This document shows, piece by piece, positions 24,072-35,609 of a stretch of DNA of 64,000 bases. Each line of letters opens with the position of its first letter. Within the stretch, counting starts at the first letter, position 1. Under the pieces are notes generated by a model. It made no database searches. It saw nothing but the letters and a program-made list of their open reading frames with translations, and was not told the DNA's origin. A program made the translations under genes and the position numbers. Source of the DNA: Fasciola hepatica (taxonomy: Eukaryota; Platyhelminthes; Trematoda; Plagiorchiida; Fasciolidae). The stretch is taken from positions 136,501 through 200,500 of the forward strand of contig CANUEZ040000165.1 in the NCBI GenBank assembly GCA_948099385.1, read 5' to 3'.

Positions 24072-24470
24072 TCATTCAGGTTCCGCGGCCCCGGTCGTTA
24101 GCTCCCTTATGTCTATCCACCCGCAATGTCTACGTAATTCTCCTATGGCTTTCGCATGCCTGAGACAAAGGGAAAATTTGATGGTGACATGATTACTTTT
24201 GCCTAAGGGCGTCAGCAAATCTAACCCGTCTATGTCATTTTCGTGCCTTGTGATCACTAAGTCAGGCAGCGAAGGCTGCTGTCCAGATCTGTATCTTGTG
24301 CTTCCTTGAATATTGTGGAACAGAGCTCTGCTGTGCATCCGTTCGACGAAGTCTTCCTTTGCTCTACCCGAGATACAACTACCTGTTGTCCAATCCACTC
24401 TTGGCATGTTAAAGTCTTCTACTATTAGAAGCCCACTCGCTGAAGCCTTGGGCCGCTGTAGTGCACCCAT
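24072..24470 (-). pseudogene. CR1-type AP endonuclease segment, unit 2
   Basis: Identical translation to 11723-12121, with the EDFN and SNH substitutions. Confidence 0.7.
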
Positions 24471-24791
24471 CGACCTTTTACCCTCGTTTATTGTTGAATT
24501 TGGGCTTCTGGGTGCGCATACAACAGCTGTCTTTCTGGCACGCTATCTTACAACGATAGCACACATTTGAGTGCTTCCTGTGCACAAACTCACTTCTGAT
24601 TCCATGTTCACTGGTCCTTCTCTGACCAAGAAAGCTACTCCACCACCGGCTGTGTCAATTCCCCTGTCCTATCGATAAACGAGATAGTGGTCTTGCACTC
24701 CTCGTGGGATATGGTCATTTTGGGAAACCCATTTCTATGAGACTGCGACTATTTCAGCATTGCAATGAGCGCCTCTAGTGGTCAGCTCCGC

Positions 24792-25316
24792 CTATCTCTT
24801 TCTAATGCTGTAGGCATTGGTGTATAGCATTACCGTGGCCCTTTCTATCGACTTGGCATTTTTCTCCTTTATTTCACGTCTTGCCTCGTGCGGAGTGTCC
24901 GAGTGGCTGCTACTTTTTTTGCTTCCAATGGACTGGACGTCATAGTTTGCTGGTTCGCCTCTACGATTGTTTGTTCCATCGGGTCGGAATCTTGTATACG
25001 CCTCATGAGCGTTGCAAGAACAACTTCTTTTTGGCCTTCCGGAATTTCTTATGATAGGCGGCCCAGGACTAATTTCCTCTTCCACTGAGACCTCCCACGA
25101 CTCGTCTTCCAATACGTCTTCAAATACAACCACTACTTGACAGTACTTGTTTGGCGTGCTGCGCGTGATATACGTCCCGGTTTGTATTACTGGGATTGTT
25201 CCCAGCAAACCCCTGTGTTGAGGCGATGTTTGTACTCGCCTTCCTCGTAGGCTGGCTTTCCCTCGTGACTTTATACCCGTTTTCAAAGTATCAGGCACCT
25301 TAATGTATCTTACCAT
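24792..25316 (-). pseudogene. CR1-type ORF1-like frame, unit 2
   Basis: Copy of 12443-12967; the 174-codon translation is the same, the one base change (at 24987) being silent here. Confidence 0.5.
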
Positions 25317-25765
25317 TTTGCGGTGATAAATGTCCCCCGCTCTTGCTAGCAGTTGGTCCCTGATGTTCTGGTTTACGAATTCAACCAGGATTGGTCTCGC
25401 TGGTTCTGGTTGTATTCTCGGTCGTCGACCCTATGAATTCTCCTTATTCATACCATTTGACTAATGCCTACAAACCTTATCAGGTTCAGCACCCACCTGT
25501 TATTCAAATCCAGTCTTGTTTTCGATTCTGTAATGGTCGGTTTCTCATGGTTCAGTATGAGTACGTTGCGGCTTCTCGTCATGCTCGATTCCTCTCCAGC
25601 TCCTTCTTGTGTTCCTTTTTTCAGCCAACTGAAGGAACAAATCCCTTCGTGTAACAAAACTGGAAGGAGTTAAAAAAGTTGCAGTAGTGGATGCCGATCT
25701 CTGTGCATACCGCTGAGAGAATTCAGGACGCTCGACTGGCCCCGACCGCTATCAGTCCTGTGCAA

Positions 25766-25785
25766 CCTGACCTGACCTGACCTGA
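25766..25785. repeat. (CCTGA)4, unit 2
   Basis: Copy of 13417-13436 at the same element edge. Confidence 0.9.
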
Positions 25786-26412
25786 CTAACGGTTAAATAC
25801 ATTGGTGTTACACTATCCCATAATCTTTCATGGTACATGCGTGGTCAACAGATATTCTGTAAAGTTAGTAAGTCGTAATTTTTCTCTCTCCGTTTAGGAT
25901 TACTCTTGATCCCAGGTCAGTCGGCTTTTATATTTGTGTCTGCATGCTTTCTGCCGTACTAGCTGTACTTCTCTCCAGTCGTTTCCCTTGTCCTATGGAG
26001 GAAAGATTTTAACCTGACGATTAGATCCATAAAACACGTCTATAAATGGATTGGCATATCCAAAGATATACTTGTTGACACCGTCACTGATAAATACAGC
26101 AATGTTAGTGGCCATTTAACTCTGAATATACATTCAGACATTCATCATCCTCTACACAGCCAACTCTCAAAAGCTGTGTTCACAACACACGCGCTCGCAA
26201 GTCTGCACTTCGCAGTTCAGTTTTGCCGTACCTTGCTAGTCTGCTTGTTGACTCAGTGAAAGCAACTACACGCTTACGAAACTGTTCACTTGGGTATAAC
26301 TTATCATGAGTTGTACGTTTTTCCCGATTCCGTATTTTTATATTCCTAGATGTGGTATGTATGCTGGAATTCCACCCAATCGGGTGTAGAAGCCACTAAC
26401 AGTTTGACTTGA
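25786..26412 (+). pseudogene. LINE B, 3' part, unit 2
   Basis: Copy of 13437-14063, with one base change near 25875, ending in TTGACTTGAC. Confidence 0.65.
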
Positions 26413-27199
26413 CCTGTTGACATTCTATTTTCATGTGCAAAAGGAAGACATTCATCTTCATTCGAAAGTAATGGTTCTTCTTTACATATTGGACAACAAG
26501 ATAATGCCCTCAGTTCGGGCAGTGAAATATCTTGGCGTAACCATTTCCCAAAACTTCACCCGGTCCCGGAATTTATTGTATGTATTTACAAGGATTCAAC
26601 GACTATCGTTTTATGTTCTAGGGCTAAGGTCTGTATACATTCTTCAATACCCCCAAAATAGCCTCGCATATTCCTGCCTGATGCCATAACTCTTACACTT
26701 TTGCTCAGTTATCCATGCTGGTCTTCGAAAGAAAGACTATCGTTCTGAGCAAGTTTATCAAAGTTATAACACCATCCAGTGCTATTTTCTGTCTTGATGT
26801 GTCTAATTTTCTTACAAAAGACAATTTTTCTTCGTGCTAAATCTCTCCACTAATATCCTGTGCGACTGGAATCATCCACGGTGCACACACATTACACTGA
26901 GCGTGTTTCTTCCTCATCCACCAGGTGTAAATGCAACTTGTTCTGCTCCCTGTACAACCTGCTATCCTTCATTTGTCCTCCCCTATTGTGCAACCTACCG
27001 CAATAACCCTTTCCTGGTGTCTGGTGAATTCAAAAACACTTAATCCTAACTCATTTTGTTGTTATTTTTTTAACCGCTGCTTGTATTTACTGAATATTCA
27101 GCACGTTTATCCAACAAATAACGTATCCATGAGAATAGTACTGAACATTCATCCCTTGGGATGAATGAATACACTATTTGGCTAGACTTGACTTGAAAC
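26413..27199 (+). pseudogene. LINE A, 3' part, unit 2
   Basis: Copy of 14064-14850; VKYLGVTISQNFT is readable at about 26520. Confidence 0.6.
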
Positions 27200-27359
27200 A
27201 ACAAAATGAGCAGCATGTTGAGGGAAGATAAATTCGAAAATAAATATTCAATCTATATCGCGCGGCAGCTATTACAATGGTGGATAATGGTTATGACCAA
27301 GCAAAGTCATCACTGGTCACTGGATCCTCCGGCTAGATACTAGATTCTTCTGTAATCAC

Positions 27360-27739
27360 AATCATAGGTGCTCCTGAAACCTAAATAACGGGGAATGAAT
27401 GAAGATATCATGTACGATGCAAGTCAGTAATTCAACTGTGACGTGCTACTTCTCCTACGTTAAAATCCTTAGGAAAATCGAAGGAATATTTCCACAAGTC
27501 CCGGGGTTATTCAATAGTATGATGCAATTCTCTTTTGCAAGGAAACAAATTTGTATTAGTGTTTGATCCGAATTTTGCGTAGACTGATGTTCGAATTTCA
27601 GTCAAGATATTTCTGACCGTTTATAGCGGCTAACAGTGATCATAGCGAGTAAATTCCTTCATTTTCATGAGGCGGAGGTCAAAGCAGAAATGTAGCACAG
27701 CCATCCAAAGGGCGCACGCTGTATGGTAGTCAGCCCCTA
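27360..27739. other. Unassigned flank after the duplication
   Basis: Single-copy-looking sequence with no recognisable feature, between the end of unit 2 and LINE D. Confidence 0.4.
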
Positions 27740-28510
27740 CATAGTTACAACAGTAACGGGCTACGGCAAAGAATTCGGCTTCTGTGTGGAAAGAAAACGA
27801 AACAAGTGAAATTTACTGAGGACATTGACAGTATAAACAGTGTATTTATCGACTCATCAAATGACTCTACAGTAGCATTCATTCCAGGAGATGATGTACA
27901 CATAACCTCGTTCTCTACAAAAGAAGAATTTAAGCCTCTTCGCACTTCCAAAATAATCTCAAGTATTGGTCCTGATGGCTTACCATCGTCACTTTTGAGG
28001 CATGGTGCTGTTGCTCTGACCAAATATATCTACTTTTCTCTTGAACAAATCTTTAAGTTCGTTTAGTATTCTCGACGGCTGTGGACCAGTCGCTTTTAAT
28101 TTTATATCCAAACCTTGTAACTCTGGAGTCATAGCTAAACGCTTTCGTCTCAGTGCTGTAACTTCCTCTGATCTCAAACTTACAAGGTGTGCCATTCGTA
28201 AACGTTTGAATTTTCCTATACACTCTTCAGATGACCCCTTACAGTTTTGTTATAAACTGAACAGTTCCACTGTGAATGCTTCTGATTCCTTAGTTCACCA
28301 TTTAACTAAAATCCTTATATGAATCAGCGAAGTCTGTGAGATGCTCTTCTCTAGACTACTCATCCGCTTTTAATACTATCCTGCTGTCTCACCTCCGCAA
28401 AGTGGAAGCTTTTGGCTGTTCTACACCTTCATAAGCATGGGTGGCTAAGTGTTTCATCAACAGAACTCGGTGCACATGACTAGGTTCTAAGATATTCAAG
28501 CCGTCGGCGA
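27740..28510 (+). pseudogene. LINE D, 5' part of RT domain (relic)
   Basis: The open part 27806-28066 reads KIISSIGPDGLPSSLLRHGA, the SPGPDGIP finger motif of non-LTR RTs. After frame changes LTRCAIRKRLNF and the scrap HHLTKIL follow, then LDYSSAFNTI near 28350-28385, the motif A with catalytic Asp (first residue pair LD). After FINRTRCT and LGSK, near 28450-28500, the RT is cut off by PLE E; it resumes near 29930. The endonuclease domain is absent, so D is 5'-truncated. Class is CR1/Jockey-like, related to A and B. Confidence 0.65.
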
Positions 28511-28570
28511 ACGATTCGAAAGATCTGTTCCAGGGAAAAGGTGAGTGAGGATCTAGAACAAGTATGACAA

Positions 28571-29120
28571 ATGCTACTAAACAATAGGCACCGCCAACGT
28601 TTCCTTCAAAAGAACATTTTGGAAGTACCTAAGCGGCCATTGATAATGACCACCAAAATGAGGAAATTACACAAGCAACTTCCCTTCAAAGGAGATGTTA
28701 AATGTGAACTACTAGTTCGCGAGCCCACTTCACTGGATGGTCAGAGGTTTCTGTGAATGTCGAAGACAAACTACCTGTCCTTTCCTCCTCCCTGTTAAAC
28801 TATTTATTTGTTTGCTCATGTTCAGCAAGCTACTTGGGCAAAACGACACGGCAACTGTCTCAAAAACCAAGGAAAAAAACCCTGCTTGGCTGATGACGGT
28901 AACTAGAAGAACCGTAACTACTGCAATTGAAGATCACCTTGCCGACACAGGGCATCAAATGGACAACGAGACCTTCAAGATTATTTACAAAATGCCTCTG
29001 AATTCTCCGAAGATCGTTCGTCAAATCAATTTGGGAACAGCGGAGGCAGTAGCGATTAGGCTGTTAAATCCATCGCTTTGTTCACACAAACGATTTGTTA
29101 GATCTCTACTCTGGCCGCAG
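28571..29120 (+). pseudogene. PLE E, RT tail and GIY-YIG endonuclease (broken)
   Basis: The frame at 28571-28756 has LPFKGDVKCELL, the linker motif after the PLE reverse transcriptase. From 28737 a second frame carries EKNPAWL, AIEDHLADTGHQMDNETFK and EAVAIRLLNPSLCSHKRFV, the second half of a PLE GIY-YIG nuclease, where DTGH and the conserved Glu before AVAI are typical. The first half, with the GIY and YIG strands, is degraded around 28790-28860. RT motifs are absent because of the 5' truncation. In PLEs the domain nicks the target for insertion. A frameshift near 28745 separates the two frames. Confidence 0.75.
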
Positions 29121-29331
29121 TCGGAAAATTGGAAACAAAATCAAGGTGACTTTGACCGTGACCTTTCAGTCGCGACAGGAAGCAGCCAACTCACCGCAGA
29201 TGTACTTTCCACACCGGATTTTCCCAACCGCGAACAACCAAATTCCCACCCTGTTCCGAACCATACAACACCTACAATATTAATCAACCATTCTTAATTT
29301 GATATTGTAAATATTCTTTCTGTTCCGCAGA

Positions 29332-29333
<2 letters not shown>

Positions 29334-29372
<39 letters not shown>
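29334..29372. repeat. (TA)n tract in PLE E 3' region
   Basis: About 19 TA repeats between the PLE coding end and its inverted terminal repeat. PLE F has a tract at the same place but more than twice as long. Confidence 0.97.
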
Positions 29373-29375
<3 letters not shown>

Positions 29376-29593
29376 TCACTAGAATCTAATTTGAATCGTC
29401 TGGAGTGTGAATGGATGCTCTTCATTGAAGAGTCCACAAATGAGTCACAACTGTGATTTCTCATATTCGTGTCTGGGTCACCGCTAACCCAACGAACAAC
29501 GAGGCTGCATGTATTGATAGTAAGTAGTATGTTAACGCGTGGACAAAATCTCATAGGAAGCACACGACGGGTTTCGCGGTTGTTGCCGCTCAG
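29373..29593 (-). repeat. PLE E terminal repeat, inverted copy
   Basis: Reverse complement of a PLE terminal repeat. Its block around 29380-29490 is inverted-repeated at 29594-29705 (for example TGACCCAGACACGAAT on the plus strand at 29594). It ends inside the hammerhead at 29560-29593. Confidence 0.75.
29560..29593 (-). ncRNA. Hammerhead remnant, 5'-truncated
   Basis: The minus strand reads CTGA-GCGG, loop CAACAA, CCGC, GAAA, CCCGTC, GTGTGC. The second half of the core and the cleavage triplet are intact, but TGA of CTGATGA is missing and stem I has no partner, because the next sequence is the other terminal-repeat copy. Not expected to cleave. Confidence 0.65.
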
Positions 29594-29835
29594 TGACCCA
29601 GACACGAATAACTATGAGAAATCACAGTTGTAATTCATTTGTGGGCTCGTCAATGAAGAGTATTCATTCACACTCCAGACGATTCAAATTAGGTTCTAGT
29701 GACTATATAACATGGGAGTGTACAAGTAAGAAGACAAGTGGGCAGATGAGTATCGGTTACGCATACCTGATGAGCGGCAACAACCGCAAAACGGGTCTTG
29801 TTTTTCCGGTGAGATTTTGTCCACAAGTTAACATA
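29594..29835 (+). repeat. PLE E terminal repeat, sense copy
   Basis: Starts at TGACCCAGACACG, directly abutting the inverted copy, and runs through a hammerhead at 29761-29803 to a block (TTTTGTCCAC..GTTAACATA) shared with the inverted copy and with element F. Confidence 0.7.
29761..29803 (+). ncRNA. Hammerhead motif, core mutated
   Basis: CTGATGA at 29767-29773 and stem II GCGG/CCGC with loop CAACAA are intact. GAAA is AAAA, so the catalytic G12 is A, and the sequence after GGGTC (TTGTTT) no longer pairs with GCATAC. Expected to be inactive. Confidence 0.7.
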
Positions 29836-29929
29836 CTGCTTATTATATATTTAACTGTATTAGCCAGAAGATGAAGCTACCGAAAACAAGCTTATTCGCT
29901 ATCATGCCTTTTTTCTATAATGCAATGGC

Positions 29930-30825
29930 ATTAACCCGTAAATTCAGGAGTGCTTCAAGAAGCCGTGCTTTCCCCCTACTTGTTTCCCGCCTAAATTAGT
30001 GATCTTCCATCCAGTTCTCCTGAAGATTAATTTAAATACACCAATGACATGGCTATTTTCCAAGCATTTTCTGAAACCCGGGACTTCAGTAACTTTTCCA
30101 GCAATCTGTCTCGTATTTACGGTCTTTCTGTTCGACCCGGTTGAACTGTAGATTTATCCAAACGCTTTGAATGCTTATTCACCTTTTCTGGATAGGCTTA
30201 TCCTTCTGATGCATCTGTCCTTTACACAGAACCACTAATGAGAGTGGGTTTTGTCATATACTTGGGAATCAACATCGATGAAAATCTGAAGTGGTCATTT
30301 TGCATTTTAAAATGTATGGAGAAACTATGCCGGCTATCTTTCCGAATTCGAAAGCTTAGGTTTATTGATGTTAAGCAGAGCGCTATTTACCTTTGCGTTT
30401 ATCGGTGCGTTTCTCCTTTTTTACTTTACTGTTCCCCTGTTATTATTGCTGGCCTACTGAAGAAAGATTTCGAAATTCTTCGTCATCGTCCATCTATTAT
30501 CAGCCGGGTATCTTTCGTAATTTTAAATGAACTATCTGATAAGTTGCTCGAATTACACCTGACCACATGTGAAAAGATCGTCCACGAAATCCTCGCAGAT
30601 GGTACTCACCCCATCCAAATGTGATTCTCTCGCTTCTACGCGTTCCTCTTGGCCGTCCATACCCTGTCGCGTTAGCATCTACAAAAGCCCTACTGTCACT
30701 TATCTGGCCCCAAATCCTCACGAACGGGACACGAGTAAAGGCCGAATTTCCTCGCAGTTTGATATGTAATCGTTTCTTTTTCATCCCGTTGATTCGGCGA
30801 GGTGCTACGTGCTAATCTTTTTTTG
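29930..30825 (+). pseudogene. LINE D, 3' part of RT and tail
   Basis: Resumes with GVLQEAVLSPYLF (motif B, from about 29948), then YTND near 30033 in place of YADD, then the frame 30238-30624 with YLGINIDENLKWS and LLYCSPVIIAGLLKKDFEIL, the conserved CR1/Jockey-like C-terminal region. The catalytic Asp pair is partly lost and stops are present. The 3' end is probably near 30825, at TTTTGACTGAAA, similar to the (TTGAC)n-like tails of LINEs A and B. Confidence 0.7.
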
Positions 30826-33800
30826 ACTGAAACGCGGACGTGTCTCCGCAAAAATCCGGTCAAACACGAACACAAACCTCACAGTCACACTTGAGTCGAA
30901 GTTGCATAGATGAAAATACGGGAACTGGATCTTTGAGTAAAGGCAAGACATTAGTTGAATCATCATGAATATATTTAAGCCATGTACGCTCATAGTTATC
31001 TTATGAAATACGACTGTAATTGGTATATAACTACTTCTAGCCTGACTAGTCAGTTAAAAGAGATGAATTCCCTGAAATCAGTTTGTATGATTCACGTGCC
31101 ACTGCCTAACACAGCGTCTTGTAGTTCACTTTTTGTGAATTATTCAGTAAAGTAGGTTCTCATGATCTTGCTGGTAAACGTGACAAAAGTCCTAAGTATG
31201 TCATATCTCTGGTGAGTCTACATGAATGTTTTCTCTCCTGGGTCAAATTTTATTCAGGTTTGCACTAACTGTTGGGCTTCAGGCAGTTATCAAAGAAACA
31301 GTCCAGCCACCAAATCGAAAAATCGACTAACTCTTAGTTCAGAAACAAAACTACCAGACAGTTTGGCTTGTTGGTTGTTCAGAAAAAGCAGCTACAAGGA
31401 TGAAGTCTTCCGGGAATTAGTTGGAAATCAAATGAAATGAGTTGGTGAAACTGGTCTCAATCTACTCACAGAGAGCACTATACCAGAGGAGGAGTCAGTG
31501 TGATTCAGATTTTTAATTTAAGAGAACAGACAGCATTCGTTCTGAATAGATTATCTGTGGTGATTGTTCACGTCACAGGAAAAAGAAGAAATAAAGTGCT
31601 TTCAATAAATTTAGTTGAGATTATTCTCAGCTACCATATAGTTAAACATCCCGTGAGGTCGGAAAATACCTAGGGACCAGATATTAGCTGTCGTTAAAGG
31701 TAGGAAGATTAATGACTATTTCTTAGGAAAACAAAAGTGCAAAGCATCAACTATATTTCATTAGGATTTTAAGCACTTCCAATTTTTTGATCGTTCCTCA
31801 TTCATGATTCACGCTTGTAGCTCTTGAGCGACAAAAAAGAGATCTGTACTAAATGATGAACTTCAAGTAACTTTTCAGGTTACAAACAACAATATCTCAG
31901 GAAGACGAATTGGATATAAAGTTGGCATCAAGAATGGACGAACGTACGGCGTTTCTTGCTCTCCACATCTGAAAAACTGGTAAACCATCTACGTTCATCT
32001 GATTAACCATAAGCGCAATATAATTGCCATGTTGATGAGCATCATTTTTTTTATTACAAAGCGCACGTACCAACGAGTATGGTTAGAGTTTAACTGACTC
32101 TGAGGTAGTCGTGAAACGTCATACTCAAGCCCGACCTAACGAGATATGCCAATCAAAAAGATGTACGTCACGTAGAAAAAGAATATATTTTGATTCCCTC
32201 GGTAAACTTTTCTGGTAAATTATTGAGATTCCTTTAGTCAGGTGCGCAGTTACGGTAGATTCTACCGACTGCTGAGATAATACAAAATGCAGTCGTCTGC
32301 TGACTGTGTAATGCTTCCCTGAATGCTTGACCTATAGTCCTACGGAAGCAGAAGCAATTGTCATGTGAAAAAATCAGTCCTTGATAGATATTTTAACTTC
32401 TCCGCCAAGAGAGACTGAAATACAAATACATAACACCGTAGATTTTTACCTACAGCAAAATTCAAATCAATGGATCACGATATAAAAATGTAAGTGCGGT
32501 GAAATGAGTCTCCTGAAAGCATCTCAGTTTGCTTTGCAAATGAGGGCAGTTAATCTCCATTGGCCCCACCCATTTCCCTATCTAAGTTCAATTGTTTTAC
32601 GACATTGCTGACAAGAATGTTTCGGCATCTTATCAAAAACTCTTTTTGTTGATCTACAAGGATCTCTTTATCGGGTTTTTAACGTTGGCACAAAATGCTT
32701 AACCGGATGAGTCTTCATTCTCAGGCGTAATGCTTTTGATGTGCTCTTAGTAAATATAAACTTTCGAAAAAGAAAATGGGTTGCAGCGTGATGAGATCCT
32801 GACTACCATGACACTTCTAGGAAGAACGCACTCCTCTGAAGGGTCTTTGGTATAAAGAAGCCACTCTTTTTTCAACATTAGGGTCGACACCTGATGTCGG
32901 ACTATTTACTGATTGACTTAAGACAAGTCTATTTTGTTGAAATCATGATAAACTGACAAAGATGTGAACTGGTTGCTTGAGTTGGTAGTGTCTGTGCGCC
33001 GAATAGTATTGTTCTGTGCAAACTTTGAGCAATACTATACAAGCAAACAAGTCAGGTTTGTTAGAACCATACGAGACTCTCCAGAAATGACTTCCATGAT
33101 AATCCAACAAAGATCCAACAGAGATTTCAAGTAAACAGGTATTTGCATTTTTTTCAGCTTAGAGAAGAACTTTGTCAACTACAGAAGTTTTATTCTGACT
33201 AAATGGAATTGGCTTTTTGGTATGGAGATTTTCAACATCAGTATCAACAAAAGGGGCAGCGAGACTTATGGTGTTTTCTTCATGGGCACGTGCTAAAGTT
33301 TTGTGAGCCATTTGCGTTCAATGAAAGGCCTAGTTTTCGAAGGTGGATGAATGGATGGCAGTAAAACCCGGGACAGGATCCCAGATATCTAGTCGTGCCT
33401 TTTGAAAAATGCACTTTTGTACATGGTCAAAATAAACCGGCTTTTTTCTCTCTCCTCTGAACGCATACGTGATGGTTTATGTGCCGTAAGCCGAGAGGTG
33501 AACGCCTGGCTTAAAAAGTCGATAGCATCATCCTTGTTTGTGTTAGCCCACTGGTAGTGCAAATATCGCCTAAGTAAATTGTTTTTTTGACAAGTGTGGA
33601 TATACCATGGTTTATGGAGACAAATTGGATAACTGAACTTTTTCCGTGGCAAATAGTGGGTTCAGAATTCAGCAAGAAATATGTATATGTGTTGGTCTGG
33701 ATTTTGAAATCGATTCAGAGTTTTTGTTAAAATACAGACATTTTAGCCCGCTGACATCTAATTGACAAGTTATTGTATTGGGTGCGGAAAGATGAATCAA

Positions 33801-33902
33801 TCAATGCAATCAAAATAATGCAAGTATCTTCTACGGTGAAATCTGGTCTTTTAGTTATTTTCGAGCGGTAAACTGGGGAAGCTTCATGATGTTACATAAG
33901 CG

Positions 33903-33909
<7 letters not shown>
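30826..33909. other. Unassigned DNA
   Basis: No RT, nuclease, tRNA box or long open frame recognised on either strand in about 3 kb. The longest frames are 60-90 codons and without motif. Confidence 0.4.

Positions 33910-33941
<32 letters not shown>
33910..33941. repeat. (AT)16 microsatellite
   Basis: Perfect AT dinucleotides. No PLE sequence flanks this tract, unlike those in E and F. Confidence 0.97.
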
Positions 33942-33944
<3 letters not shown>

Positions 33945-35297
33945 AGAGAAATGGCAAGCAGCGAGCTTTTTTGAACGTCACGGTCGACAGGAAAGCTTTT
34001 TCGAACTGAGTTTTCTAGTGAGCATGAACAATGAGCCAGAAAGTAAAATAATACAAGTATTCGGTTTGAGATGGTTAGAGTGATGAGCATTTCTTGCCCA
34101 CTGTGAATCTTCTTAATCTGGCCCTAATGGCAAGTTTATGTACTGAAAATGAGGGTGGTTAAACAAATGCTGTACACAACAAGACAGAACACAAAAGAAA
34201 GTTTCAAAAAGCTTCGTATTTTGTTCACACATGGTTGCTCTGATAACCTCCAACCAAAGAGTACCTCAAAAAAATTGGAAGTATGCCGTCTGTTATGAAT
34301 TGGGTCAGTCAAAGTAGGCAGTCAAATTAGGGGGCAAAATAGGGCGTAAAGTCACACTCCCGTTAGATTTCGTCATGACTCAGAAATGTAGATATGAGGG
34401 AACTTGGGTTTTGCGCAGAGCTAGAAAGATGTATTTAGTGTATTTAGTAAAGTATGATACGGTCGATTGGTTATGAGTGTCGTTTACTCCTTTGGGGTTA
34501 ACGAGTATTATTGTGCCCTTATACCGTTTTCGAGGTAAGTACTTCACTCAACAAATCTTCCATTATCAAAGGACAAAAACTTAAGTTACCGAAGTAATAC
34601 ATTCTGTGAGAAGAACACATGGGACATAACGAGAACGAACTTTGGGCATTTGTTGAGACGCTCAATTTAGTTTCTCCGGAGGCTCTGGGCACTGTCCCGC
34701 GTTCAACCTCTGCTCGTGACTCCTGTCCTTTCAGCCCACAAGAAGAAATCAACGGACGGCCAAAAGGTACCCCAAAATAACAATCGATTCACGTAAATTG
34801 ACAGCACGGTAATTTAGGCAAACAAAGGACGTCCTCGAACTCGGACGTCCAGTCACGCTAAAGCCTTGATGGGCTGGCTGTATCCCGGACAGTTTGAACT
34901 ATTGACTACTGAATTAGTTTTTGCAGGACTGCATACAACGGCCAGATATTTCATAACCCCCAGCCCGTTTGTTATTCATGGAAGATATAATAAGTTGGTA
35001 AAACTTTGTAGAAAGGTGAGTGAACAATTTCAGTTTCAAATTCTCATCCATGAGACCACCTATAGGCACTGCGTTTACAAAAAGGTAATGCGTAAGCCTC
35101 AAATTATCTGTTAGCCCCAGACTCCATGGAAATATTGATCCCGTTTGAGACTGTGGAAATGTTTTTGAAAGTCTGTTTATCTTCCACAGCAAGATACCTA
35201 CGTCAACGAAAGCTATTGCTTCGCACTAATTTCTCGAAGGTCTTTAAGTGTTTATCTAAGCACTATATATTTACCAACTTAGCTTTGAAAATTGAGA
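33942..35297. other. Unassigned DNA
   Basis: Only short motif-free frames (for example 34866-35114 +, 34914-35192 -). Ends at the truncated PLE F. Confidence 0.4.
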
Positions 35298-35299
35298 CC

Positions 35300-35330
35300 G
35301 CGGGCAACAACCGCGAAACCCGTCGTGTGC
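35300..35330 (+). ncRNA. Hammerhead 3' half
   Basis: Loop CAACAA, CCGC, GAAA, CCCGTC and GTGTGC are present, but CTGATGA and stem I 5' strand are replaced by unrelated TTGAGACC. A truncated ribozyme. Confidence 0.65.
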
Positions 35331-35518
35331 TTCCTATGAGATTTTGTCCACGCGTTAACATACTACTTACTATCAATACATGCAGCCTCGTTGTTCGTTG
35401 GGTTAGCGGTGACCCAGACACGAATAACTATGAGAAATCACAGTTGTGACTCATTTGTGGACTCTTCAATGAAGAGCATCCATTCACACTCCAGACGATT
35501 CAAATTAGATTCTAGTGA

Positions 35519-35521
<3 letters not shown>

Positions 35522-35609
<88 letters not shown>
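35522..35609. repeat. (TA)n tract in PLE F, about 44 repeats
   Basis: One interruption (TAATAT) near 35582. Same position in the element as 29334-29372. Confidence 0.97.

Larger units (their letters stand above)
22240..25785 (-). mobile_element. CR1-type LINE inserted in LINE B, unit 2
   Basis: Copy of 9891-13436 with the same order of ORF1-like, endonuclease, RT and tail segments. Two single-base differences from unit 1 were seen. Confidence 0.75.
15011..27359. repeat. Tandem duplication, unit 2 (12,349 bp)
   Basis: Direct repeat of 2613-15010. The offset is 12,398 up to the (TA)n tract, 12,369 after it and 12,349 after the 20-bp deletion near 21056. The unit ends with the same CTGTAATCAC that ends unit 1, after which single-copy sequence begins. 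No element specific to this copy was found. Confidence 0.97.
28515..29929 (+). mobile_element. PLE E, 5'-truncated Penelope-like element inside LINE D
   Basis: Contains the end of a PLE protein with a GIY-YIG domain, a 3' region, a (TA)n tract and two terminal-repeat copies, the first inverted and the second in sense, each with a decayed hammerhead. LINE D RT reads up to near 28500 and again from near 29930, so E inserted between D's motif A and motif B. The edges are accurate to only some tens of bases. Confidence 0.7.
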
